DNA of 7,043 nt from positions 1 through 7,043 of the forward strand of contig BDTL01000271.1 in NCBI GenBank assembly GCA_002898115.1, written 5' to 3'. Within the stretch, counting starts at the first letter, position 1. Every line of letters begins with the position of its first letter. Positions 1 through 6,390 of the stretch are shown piece by piece. A program made the translations under genes and the position numbers. Source of the DNA: a bacterium BMS3Bbin02 (lineage in GTDB: Bacteria > Actinomycetota > Acidimicrobiia > Spongiisociales > UBA5794). The notes beneath the pieces were generated by a model. It worked only from the letters and a program-made list of their open reading frames with translations, was not told the origin of the DNA and did no database searches.

Positions 1-744
1 TGGGCGTTTTGACAGCAGTATGGTGAACCCGATGACAGCGAGTCCCACGAGCAGGCCGCCGCGATTCTGGGTACCGGCGACGAAGAGCCCTCCGGTTCCG
101 ACGGCGGTCAGGATTGAGCGACGTCGTATGTCAGCTGGTGACGTCGCCGGGTGAACCAACCATAGAAACGCGACGCCGGTCGCGAGCCAAACGGCGTAGT
201 TTCCGCCCTTGAATGAGAATATCGAAGTGAGGGATCCCGGGATCCGCGGTGCGCCCGCAACGAAGGATCGTCCCAGAAATACGGCGATCGGTGCCCACAG
301 GAAATACCACGGGATCACCCGGTCGTATGACCTGAGGGCCTTTGTGATCGTTTCAGGTATCACCATTACGTATGTGGCGACGATCAGAGCGAACGCCGCG
401 TAGTAGAAGATGGCTGAGTCGCGTACGGCTGCCAGTTGGTAGGTGCCGATATCTACGGCGAGGCGCGCAAACCCCAAAACAAGGAACGCAAGAATCCACT
501 TGGCGGTCGCGCTACGAGCCAGGAGGAATCGCAAAGCCTGTCTACCACGCGCGACCTCGACAACAGCGAGAACCAGAATGATCTCACCCAGGAATATCGG
601 GAGTCCCGGTACGCGGATGAGCCACGCGAACGAGCGGTCGAAGAACATATATCCGACAACGGCGAACATCAGCCACTTGGCGAATTTGGTACGACCGACC
701 GGCTGGGTCGTAGCGGTCGATCTTTGGGTCATGGCCTTTGTCAT
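1..744 (-). CDS. O-antigen polymerase/ligase-like membrane protein, 3' end cut by window
   Basis: An open frame of 248 codons runs from an ATG at 744 to the window edge without a stop, so only the N-terminal part is seen. The translation is strongly hydrophobic, with about eight likely membrane segments (roughly residues 21-39, 50-66, 81-97, 110-130, 144-164, 183-198, 211-224 and 229-245). Family-like landmarks are FLGEIILVL (51-59), RDSAIFYY (108-115) and TQNRGGLLV (225-233). The last resembles the S/T-x-x-RGG/A turn common in Wzy/WaaL-type O-antigen polymerases and ligases. Such proteins sit in the inner membrane and polymerise or transfer lipid-linked glycan units. The periplasmic loop and C-terminal half that would separate polymerase from ligase lie outside the window. 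The start overlaps the sulfotransferase stop by four bases (ATGA), which suggests translational coupling. A second in-frame ATG at 732 is possible. The general family is fairly sure, the exact role is not. Confidence 0.8.
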   Translation of the reverse strand, partial: MTKAMTQRSTATTQPVGRTKFAKWLMFAVVGYMFFDRSFAWLIRVPGLPIFLGEIILVLAVVEVARGRQALRFLLARSATAKWILAFLVLGFARLAVDIGTYQLAAVRDSAIFYYAAFALIVATYVMVIPETITKALRSYDRVIPWYFLWAPIAVFLGRSFVAGAPRIPGSLTSIFSFKGGNYAVWLATGVAFLWLVHPATSPADIRRRSILTAVGTGGLFVAGTQNRGGLLVGLAVIGFTILLSKRP

Positions 745-1682
745 GACCGCCCCCAATAGCGGTACCACAACAATAGCGGCCACGTAAGTGCGACCGTCAC
801 GATGCGGCTGTTCCTCGCAAGTTTCTCCGTCCATTCGCTGTCGCTCTTGATCGACACGTTTCCGGTTGAGAATCGCGCCGGGTTTCCAGAGACACTGTGC
901 GACGGTTCGAGATGTACCGTCGTTGCATCGGTGAACACACTGAGATCCGGGTCTGGATTGCCGGCATGTCGAAGGATCTCGATGCACGTCTCTTGTGGTG
1001 CGGCGACGAAGTCTTCGTAACGAATCCGCAGGTAGCGGTGAGATCTTCCCCACAGCAACTGAGCAATGCCGTTCCAGCCTGTCCACATTAGGGAACTCTT
1101 CGTTGCGGAGTGCTGAGTCATCAAACGTTTCGTGTTGCCGGCGAGACTGTCTTTCTTGCGTTGCCACGAGTAGGCAACGGCTCGTGGATCGCGCACGAGA
1201 TGGAGGAATCGAACGTCGAAGGCGGGGTGTTTGGCGAGTGCCAATCCGTAGACGGGGACCTTGGAGGAGTCGACGATGAGCGTTGAGTTCGTCCGTTCCG
1301 AGAGCGCCCGATAGACGCGAGCAGTCGGATCGAGGAACGCCCGTAGCTGGCGGTTCCTTCGACCGAAAAACACGCGAACGAGGTGTCGTGTACGCACGGT
1401 TGTATTGCGGCGTCGAACCATGGCGGAGGGATCTTCATCGCTCCCGAGTGTGTCTGCGATGAGCGTTGACCACAGTTCGCATGAGCGTAGAGCCTTACCG
1501 CACCCGCATCGGTCGTTTCCGATCAGTCCGCGATCCCACAAGTAGTAAAGCTCCCCCGGACTCACGGTCCCCGGAATTTGATCGAGGACGTTAGCGATGA
1601 TCGTCGAGCCCGACCGACCGCTCCCCACGATGTAGAGAACTCGAATCGGTATGGTCGTCGATATCGGATCGGAAGAAGTCAT
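741..1682 (-). CDS. PAPS-dependent sulfotransferase
   Basis: The 313-residue product has the hallmarks of PAPS-dependent sulfotransferases, which move a sulfuryl group from 3'-phosphoadenosine-5'-phosphosulfate to an acceptor. The 5'-phosphosulfate loop is GSGRSGST at residues 20-27. The 3'-phosphate region is LVRDPRAVAYSW at 162-173, with Arg164 and Ser172 in the expected places, preceded by VDSSK at 137-141. RYEDF (221-225) and a C-terminal HSVSGNPARF (262-271) also fit. A cysteine group at 59, 61 and 68 (CxCG...C) is a feature I recall from bacterial members. No signal peptide or clear membrane anchor is seen, so it probably acts in the cytoplasm. The start at 1682 has AGAGGA (1686-1691) three bases upstream, rather close. 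The gene overlaps a polymerase/ligase-like gene by four bases and follows a GT4 gene after 109 bases, so a glycan acceptor is the natural inference. The exact acceptor cannot be read from sequence. Confidence 0.9.
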   Translation of the reverse strand: MTSSDPISTTIPIRVLYIVGSGRSGSTIIANVLDQIPGTVSPGELYYLWDRGLIGNDRCGCGKALRSCELWSTLIADTLGSDEDPSAMVRRRNTTVRTRHLVRVFFGRRNRQLRAFLDPTARVYRALSERTNSTLIVDSSKVPVYGLALAKHPAFDVRFLHLVRDPRAVAYSWQRKKDSLAGNTKRLMTQHSATKSSLMWTGWNGIAQLLWGRSHRYLRIRYEDFVAAPQETCIEILRHAGNPDPDLSVFTDATTVHLEPSHSVSGNPARFSTGNVSIKSDSEWTEKLARNSRIVTVALTWPLLLWYRYWGRS

Positions 1683-1791
1683 GAGTCCTCTGGAGGGGGT
1701 ACGAAGGGAGCCTACCGACTCGGTGGTGTTTGCGGGTCCCGGTCTTTGTATCGGCTGGCGGGCGGGGAACTTTGGTGAAACGTCCTGATGT

Positions 1792-2958
1792 TCACGAGGT
1801 GTTCGTTATCACTCGCTGGTAGGCATCCTCAAGGGCGACGAGGTTTGTCTGAGGTGTGTAGGTCGCTTCGTATGTGGCGCGAGCTTGCACGCTCGCCTCT
1901 TGCACCGCAGGCGAATCTGTGAGTCGAGCCAGGGCATCGACCCACGGGTCGGCGACTGTGGTGCCTGCGGGAGGAACCAACCAGTGTGCTCCGAGTGGTT
2001 TGACGATCGAAGCCATGGCGCCGAGATCGTTCGCAAGTACCGGGAGCCCGGCGGCGAAGGCTTCAACGATCGTCATTGGTAACCCCTCGTACCAGGTGGA
2101 TGGGAACACCATGGCCCGGGCCGAACGAAGGAGAGCTGGCACTTCGTTGTGGGGGAGGTACCCCAGGAACTCAACGGAGGACGGCGCCTGAGCTTCCAGC
2201 GCTGATCGCAGCGGCCCGTCCCCGATGATCTTGAGTCGCAACCCTTTCGGCGGGGCGGCACTCCACGATTCAAGGAGCCGAAGCGCACCCTTTTCTTCAG
2301 ATAGCCGCCCCACAAAGACCACAGTGTCGGACTGCTCTGCGGGATGGATGCGCGGTCCGGGGTCCGCGGTGAAATTGGGTTTGACGACGATCTTGCTCTC
2401 GGGGAGTCCCGCTCGCACCATGATCGACTTCATGAATTCAGTCAGGGCCAGGAACAGGTCGACCTTGTGCGCCCATGTGCCGATTCTGCGATGCAACGCC
2501 ACCGCGCCGGCGGCAACGAGCGTCTCGGGTCGGGACCGGTAACAGCCGTAGCGGACAGCTTGCAGTGGAGAGCCGGTAACACACAGTTCACAAGGCCGAC
2601 CGTCGCGCAGCAACAGGGCGTTCGCGCAGGTGAGCCGATAGTTGTGCAACGTCATCACCGTGGGCACTTTGAGAGTCTGCAGACGTCGGACGACTGAGGA
2701 GGACATCGCGAACCACGTGTTGTGGAGGTGGGCCACGTCAGGCCGCGTCACCTCAATAGAGGACTCCAGTCGGCGCGCCGAACGAGGGTTCCACAACGCC
2801 CCGGCAAGTTGTGCGGCTCCCGTAGTGCCTCCGTGGTTGTGTTCCTCGAACAATCGAACCGTGTGTCCGGCGTCTCGCAACAGACCCGCCTCGGCGGCCA
2901 CGACGGTGTCTTCACCGCCGCTTTGTTGGTATTTTGTATGTATCTGGAGAACGTTCAT
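1792..2958 (-). CDS. GT4-family glycosyltransferase (GT-B fold)
   Basis: The 388-residue product is a typical full-length retaining GT4 glycosyltransferase. It starts with MNVLQIHTKYQQSGGEDTV, the N-terminal Rossmann strand plus a glycine-rich acceptor loop. HLHNTW (77-82) and TLHNYRLTC (103-111) are N-domain landmarks. The C-terminal nucleotide-sugar domain begins with VVFVGRLSEEKG (213-224), then IGDGPL (245-250), and has the EX7E motif with Glu291 and Glu299 in YEGLPMTIVEAFAAGLPV. Four cysteines at 111, 123, 126 and 139 form a CxxC-containing cluster that I recall from this GT4 subgroup and that may bind a metal or stabilise the fold. The start at 2958 has a purine-rich AAGAAGAG just upstream. 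The enzyme probably adds a sugar to a lipid-linked precursor on the cytoplasmic side of the membrane. Donor and acceptor sugars cannot be deduced. It heads a minus-strand run with the sulfotransferase and the polymerase/ligase gene. Confidence 0.92.
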   Translation of the reverse strand: MNVLQIHTKYQQSGGEDTVVAAEAGLLRDAGHTVRLFEEHNHGGTTGAAQLAGALWNPRSARRLESSIEVTRPDVAHLHNTWFAMSSSVVRRLQTLKVPTVMTLHNYRLTCANALLLRDGRPCELCVTGSPLQAVRYGCYRSRPETLVAAGAVALHRRIGTWAHKVDLFLALTEFMKSIMVRAGLPESKIVVKPNFTADPGPRIHPAEQSDTVVFVGRLSEEKGALRLLESWSAAPPKGLRLKIIGDGPLRSALEAQAPSSVEFLGYLPHNEVPALLRSARAMVFPSTWYEGLPMTIVEAFAAGLPVLANDLGAMASIVKPLGAHWLVPPAGTTVADPWVDALARLTDSPAVQEASVQARATYEATYTPQTNLVALEDAYQRVITNTS

Positions 2959-3042
2959 TGACTCTTCTTTAACGAATTGATAGGCAGGTGATGATGCTGC
3001 GAGTAGTCACATTGTGTGTCGGCAAATGAGGCGCTGGCCCCA

Positions 3043-3072
3043 TTGACGAAAGGGCCTAGGCCCCCGTAGTAT
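3043..3072 (+). promoter_or_regulatory. Putative sigma70-like promoter of the phosphoglycosyltransferase gene
   Basis: A -35-like TTGACG (3043-3048) and a -10-like TAGTAT (3067-3072) are separated by 18 bases. The -35 matches the consensus at five of six bases; the -10 matches at four of six, including the leading TA and the final AT. Transcription would start near 3079-3080, giving a leader of about 140 bases before the ATG at 3220. A 12-base palindrome fills much of the spacer. This is a prediction from sequence alone. Confidence 0.5.
3052..3063. promoter_or_regulatory. 12-base perfect palindrome between -35 and -10, possible operator
   Basis: GGGCCTAGGCCC is a perfect palindrome located entirely inside the spacer of the putative promoter. 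A dimeric regulator bound here would block or distort polymerase binding. A palindrome of this length is expected once or twice by chance in a window this size, so its position, not its length, is the argument. Confidence 0.35.
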
Positions 3073-3082
3073 TCATATTGCC

Positions 3083-3115
3083 ACACAAAGTGGTGGCAGC
3101 GTCACCACGCTGTGT
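3083..3115. repeat. Nested inverted repeat, predicted hairpin at start of leader
   Basis: ACACA (3083-3087) pairs with TGTGT (3111-3115), and GTGGTG (3090-3095) pairs with CACCAC (3103-3108). A 2x2 internal mismatch (AA/GC) lies between the two stems, and the loop is seven bases (GCAGCGT). The structure has 11 base pairs and no following T-run, so it does not look like a terminator. It begins within a few bases of the predicted transcription start of the phosphoglycosyltransferase gene. It could be an RNA stabilising or regulatory stem, or a protein-binding site in DNA. Confidence 0.5.
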
Positions 3116-3208
3116 AGTTGTTTCCAGGGCTTGGAAGCGATGGTTGGGAAATGGAAGGGCATCGTCACCGAGGGATCGATGACGGCGCACGACTCAAGGG
3201 CTCAGGAT

Positions 3209-3213
3209 AGGGG
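3209..3213 (+). promoter_or_regulatory. Ribosome binding site of the phosphoglycosyltransferase gene
   Basis: AGGGG lies six bases before the ATG at 3220, a good position for a Shine-Dalgarno sequence, and supports this start codon. Confidence 0.6.
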
Positions 3214-3219
3214 TTAGGC

Positions 3220-3909
3220 ATGTTGTCGGGGGAAATTAACAATCGTTTGATTGGTGCGGTGGACGCGCCAGCCACGGTAGTTCAACCGGTCGATGTCCGC
3301 GTGGCATCGCCTCTCTATGTTCGGTTTGTGAAACCGGTGTTTGACCGAGTCGGTGGACTTGTTCTCAGCGTTCTCACACTGCCGCTCGTCATTCCAATGT
3401 TGGTCGCGATTCGTCTGACAATGGGCAAGCATCCGCTGTTCGTGCAGGAGCGGGTCGGTAAGGACGGTGAGACGTTCAAAGTGTTCAAGTTGCGCACGAT
3501 GAACGCCGATCGCCGGGCGATTCCAATGCACTATGTCGGTCCCGATCGAAGGGTGACACACAAGACGGAGCACGATCCGCGGGTAACCCCGCTCGGTAGG
3601 TTCCTTCGTAAGTACAGCCTTGATGAATTGCCACAGTTCTGGAACGTCTTTCTCGGGAGCATGAGTCTCGTGGGACCTCGACCCGAACTCGTTGATATTG
3701 TCGGCAACTACGAACCGTGGCAGCATCAGCGCCACATCGTGAAACCAGGCGTGACGGGTCTGTGGCAGGTGTCCGAGCGTGGTGAGATCCCTCTCCACGA
3801 GGCGACTGACAAGGACATTGCCTACCTGGAGACCATTTCCCTGAGCAAGGATCTGCAGATCCTGGTTCGCACGATCCCGGCGGCAATGGGTAAAAGGACA
3901 GGCTTCTAA
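3220..3909 (+). CDS. Polyprenyl-phosphate sugar-1-phosphate transferase (short, monotopic type)
   Basis: The 229-residue product is a bacterial sugar transferase of the WbaP/WcaJ-core and PglC type. These enzymes start glycan assembly by moving a sugar-1-phosphate from a nucleotide sugar to undecaprenyl phosphate. After a 35-residue N-terminal tail comes KPVFDRVGGL and one hydrophobic segment (about 45-67), the re-entrant membrane helix of monotopic members. FVQERVG (74-80) and KVFKLRTM (87-94) follow. The catalytic Asp-Glu pair is Asp135-Glu136 in KYSLDELPQFWNV. SLVGPRPE (149-156) and PGVTGLWQVSERG (176-188) complete the set. The large N-terminal domain with four membrane helices found in long WbaP/WcaJ proteins is absent. 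QVSERG replaces the more common QVSGR, so the sugar donor may differ from well-studied enzymes. The gene stands alone on the plus strand, divergent from the GT4 gene, with its own putative promoter and terminator. Confidence 0.93.
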   Translation: MLSGEINNRLIGAVDAPATVVQPVDVRVASPLYVRFVKPVFDRVGGLVLSVLTLPLVIPMLVAIRLTMGKHPLFVQERVGKDGETFKVFKLRTMNADRRAIPMHYVGPDRRVTHKTEHDPRVTPLGRFLRKYSLDELPQFWNVFLGSMSLVGPRPELVDIVGNYEPWQHQRHIVKPGVTGLWQVSERGEIPLHEATDKDIAYLETISLSKDLQILVRTIPAAMGKRTGF

Positions 3910-3939
3910 CCCCTACTTCAGATTTCCAAGTTACCTATA

Positions 3940-3978
3940 CGAGGGTCCGCACTGTATATGCGGGCCCTCGAGGTTTTT
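3940..3978 (+). terminator. Rho-independent terminator after the phosphoglycosyltransferase gene
   Basis: A 12-base-pair stem (3940-3951 with 3959-3970, one T-G wobble at 3946/3964) encloses a seven-base loop and is followed after three bases by TTTTT (3974-3978). It begins 31 bases after the stop codon at 3909. On the minus strand the same hairpin lies downstream of the convergent dehydrogenase gene (stop at 4001) but has no T-run after it, so efficient termination is predicted mainly for plus-strand transcripts. Confidence 0.88.
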
Positions 3979-4000
3979 GGAGCCCGGCGCTGTGGAAGCG

Positions 4001-5368
4001 TTAGAACGTCTGGCTTGTGTTCGCGGGGAGTCGACCGATCGAGCCGTAGTTCAGACCCGCCGCCAGCATCTTGGCTGGGTCGAGGAAGTTACGTCCGTCA
4101 AGGAAGTAGTCGCCGCGCATAACACTGCACACTCTTTCATAGTCGACGTCGTTGAACTCGGGCCACTCGGTGATCAATACGACGGCATCCGCACGATCGA
4201 CCGCGGCATATACGTCATCCTTAATCCACACCTCGGGGACTTCGTCAAACGCCTTTACAACCGGGTCGTAAGCCGACACTGTTGCTCCGAGCTGTACCAG
4301 GCGTGACGCAATGTCAATCGCCGGCGCGTCTCGCAGGTCGTCGGTTCCCGGTTTGAACGACAGCCCGAGAAGGGCAACTCTGCGACCCCGAAGGGTTTTG
4401 AGCTCTGCTTGCAGCTTCTCGACAATAAGGTGACGCTGAGAGCGGTTGACCTCGCGTACCGCGTCGAGCATGCGCGGATGGAGCCCGTAGTCGCGAGCAA
4501 TTGCAGCGAGCGCATCCAGGTCTTTGCCGAAACAGGAGCCGCCCCAACCTATACCCGCGTTGAGGAACTTGTCGCCGATCCTTGAATCAAGACCGATCGC
4601 AGTCGCGACGTCGGTGATGTCCGCCCCTACCCGCTCGCAGATCTGGGAGATTTCGTTGATGAAAGAGATCTTCGCCGCCAGAAACGCATTCGCTGCATAC
4701 TTGACGGTCTCGGCAGTGACGAGTCCGGTATGGACCATTGCCGGGCGCACATCGGGACGCCCGCCTTCAAACGTTTGGTCGAGGATCGGTTGGTACGCCC
4801 GGTGGACCAGATCGATGGCGGCGGGATCATCAGAACCAAGAACGATTCTGTCCGGGTGCATGAAGTCCTTAATGGCGCTTCCCTCGCGGAGGAACTCGGG
4901 GTTCGAAACGACCGAGAACGTAGCGGTTGAGGCGGCGTCGGCGAGAGCATCATCGATCGTGGCATTGAGCCACATGCCAGAACCGATCGGCACTGTCGAT
5001 TTCGTGACGATGACGTTGTGTCCCTCAAGGGAGCCACCAATCGCGCGGGCAGCGTTGACCACGTAGGACATGTCGGGGTGACCGTCAGTTCCCGAAGGTG
5101 TCCCGACGCACAGAAAGATGATGTCGGTACCGGCGAGCGCGGCATCCATATCGTCGGTGAACGTCAGGTTGCCGGAGGCGACCTGCTCGGCCAGCAGATC
5201 GTCGAGACCCCCCTCCCAGAAGGGCGGTATACCAGCCTGCAGCTGCGCGAGCTTATCCAGGTCAACCTCGACCCCGACGACCTCGTGACCAAGTTTCGAG
5301 AAACATGCCGAGACCACAGTCCCCACATAACCGCTTCCCACCGCTGCGATTTTCAGCCGCTCTTGCAT
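4001..5368 (-). CDS. UDP-glucose/GDP-mannose-type nucleotide-sugar 6-dehydrogenase
   Basis: The 455-residue product is a complete NAD-dependent nucleotide-sugar dehydrogenase, most like UDP-glucose 6-dehydrogenase, which makes UDP-glucuronate by a four-electron oxidation. The N-terminal Rossmann motif is VGSGYVG (10-16). TKSTVPIGSG (122-131) and NPEFLREGSAIKDF (156-169) are family signatures. Lys223 and Asn227 lie in TVKYAANAFLA (221-231). The catalytic cysteine is Cys279 in GWGGSCFGKD (274-283). The C-terminal domain begins at VALLGLSFKPGTDDLRD (331-347), which carries the substrate-binding Arg346. AAAGGA (5379-5384) lies ten bases before the ATG. I see no clear promoter in the 134 bases upstream. 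A uronic acid donor fits the neighbouring polysaccharide genes. GDP-mannose or a UDP-N-acetyl sugar as substrate cannot be excluded by eye, but length and motifs favour UDP-glucose. Confidence 0.93.
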   Translation of the reverse strand: MQERLKIAAVGSGYVGTVVSACFSKLGHEVVGVEVDLDKLAQLQAGIPPFWEGGLDDLLAEQVASGNLTFTDDMDAALAGTDIIFLCVGTPSGTDGHPDMSYVVNAARAIGGSLEGHNVIVTKSTVPIGSGMWLNATIDDALADAASTATFSVVSNPEFLREGSAIKDFMHPDRIVLGSDDPAAIDLVHRAYQPILDQTFEGGRPDVRPAMVHTGLVTAETVKYAANAFLAAKISFINEISQICERVGADITDVATAIGLDSRIGDKFLNAGIGWGGSCFGKDLDALAAIARDYGLHPRMLDAVREVNRSQRHLIVEKLQAELKTLRGRRVALLGLSFKPGTDDLRDAPAIDIASRLVQLGATVSAYDPVVKAFDEVPEVWIKDDVYAAVDRADAVVLITEWPEFNDVDYERVCSVMRGDYFLDGRNFLDPAKMLAAGLNYGSIGRLPANTSQTF

Positions 5369-5378
5369 TCGTCGATCA

Positions 5379-5384
5379 TCCTTT
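5379..5384 (-). promoter_or_regulatory. Ribosome binding site of the nucleotide-sugar dehydrogenase gene
   Basis: AAAGGA on the minus strand lies ten bases before the ATG at 5368, slightly long but usable spacing, and supports this start, which also places the Rossmann strand directly at the N-terminus. Confidence 0.5.
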
Positions 5385-5502
5385 GTTCCTCAACCACACC
5401 GCCTGCCGCGGTTTGTATTGGCTTCAACTTCCTGGTTCTACTTCGGCGCTCCCGCCGCAGGTGTTTAGTCACTTTCGATCACGTTCCCGCCACCATGTGG
5501 GC

Positions 5503-6387
5503 TCATCCCTCAAGTTCGTCAACATTCGTTGGCCAGTCGTCCTTTAGGAGGCGCGACAAAGATCGGTCGGCGAGGACTCTACCCCCCGTCTGACACATCG
5601 GACAATAGTTGGTTTCGCGATGTGCATACGAAATCCGCTGGATCGAAGTCCCGCACACCAAACAAGGTGTGTCGTACTTACCGTGGACGGACATTCCAGG
5701 ATGAAACGCGGTCACGTTCTTGGGAAACCCCGTACCTATCTCGTCGATTCGGATTCGGGTCCACTTCCGAAGTGTTTCGACGGCGGCGAGGTAGAGCCGC
5801 TCGAGCTCTTCGCCATCGAGATTCGTGTTCATCTGGAGCGGCGATAGCCCGGCGTGGAACAGAATCTCGTCGGCGAAGGCTCCACCGATTCCGGAGAGAT
5901 AGCGGGCGTCGGTGAGCGCCCGTTTGAGCGTATGGCGCTCAGAGAGGAGGCCTTCAGCGAACTCATCGAGCGTGGCAGTAGTGACTTCCAATCCGCCTGG
6001 ATCGAGATCAGCGAGTGTGTCGTGGGTGACCACGTGCAGGCGGGCCCGCTGTTTCGACCCCGCTTCGGTGAGCATCAGTGAACCGGTCGAAAAGTCGAAT
6101 GCGGCCAGGCCGCGTTTACGGGGTAGCGGCTTCGGTTCGTCATTCCATTGAAAACGACCGGCGACCATCAGGTGAATGACGAGATCGATCTTGCAATCGG
6201 TTTCGATGACGATTCGCTTGCCGATTCGTGAGAGACCGGACACCGTGGCTCCGTGAGCAGCCACGATGGGTGGGTCAACCGTCTTGAGAACCGAGAAAGA
6301 GCGGATACGCGAGTTTTCGAGCGTTGCTCCCATGATCCTCGGGTCCAGCGCGTGAAGATACGCCTCAATCTCGGGGAGCTCAGGCAT
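5503..6387 (-). CDS. Fpg/Nei-family DNA glycosylase/AP lyase
   Basis: The 294-residue product begins MPELPEIE. After removal of Met, Pro2 is the catalytic nucleophile and Glu3 its partner, which fixes the start codon. Lys57 in GLSRIGKRIVIE is the conserved beta-lyase/DNA-contact lysine, and HLMVAGRF (72-79) is the usual strand after it. The helix-two-turn-helix region is LKRALTDARYLSGIGGAFAD (154-173), where the normally conserved Asn of GIGN is Gly169. A zinc finger at the end has Cys242, Cys245, Cys262 and Cys265. A C-terminal extension of about 28 residues follows, containing GGRVLADRSLSRLLKDDWP, which I recall from one bacterial Fpg-like subgroup. The DxRRFG-like loop of E. coli Fpg is replaced by TEAGSKQRARLH (107-118). 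It probably removes oxidised bases from DNA; whether 8-oxoguanine or oxidised pyrimidines cannot be told. The start lies three bases after the CofE stop, so the two are likely cotranscribed. Confidence 0.9.
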   Translation of the reverse strand: MPELPEIEAYLHALDPRIMGATLENSRIRSFSVLKTVDPPIVAAHGATVSGLSRIGKRIVIETDCKIDLVIHLMVAGRFQWNDEPKPLPRKRGLAAFDFSTGSLMLTEAGSKQRARLHVVTHDTLADLDPGGLEVTTATLDEFAEGLLSERHTLKRALTDARYLSGIGGAFADEILFHAGLSPLQMNTNLDGEELERLYLAAVETLRKWTRIRIDEIGTGFPKNVTAFHPGMSVHGKYDTPCLVCGTSIQRISYAHRETNYCPMCQTGGRVLADRSLSRLLKDDWPTNVDELEG

Positions 6388-6390
6388 GGG

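Noticed and set aside
232..245. 14-base perfect palindrome GGATCCCGGGATCC
   Set aside because: It lies inside the membrane-protein coding frame and encodes ordinary residues; a palindrome of this size is expected about once in every two windows of this length, and no regulatory context is seen.
1683..1791. Spacer between the GT4 and sulfotransferase genes examined for a small gene, promoter or terminator
   Set aside because: No stem followed by a T-run, no convincing -35/-10 pair and no small frame with a ribosome site; treated as plain intergenic DNA within a likely operon.
3214..3798. A 194-codon open frame on the minus strand inside the sugar transferase gene
   Set aside because: It is fully antisense to a gene with clear catalytic motifs, has no recognisable domain, and is rich in His, Arg and Asp in the way shadow frames of GC-rich genes are.
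4524..5066. A 180-codon plus-strand open frame inside the dehydrogenase gene
   Set aside because: Antisense shadow of a complete, motif-rich dehydrogenase; no domain or ribosome site of its own.
5444..5457. Small hairpin CGGCG-CTCC-CGCCG in the gap between the glycosylase and dehydrogenase genes
   Set aside because: Only five pairs and no T-run on the minus strand, so it does not support a terminator; such stems are common in GC-rich spacers.
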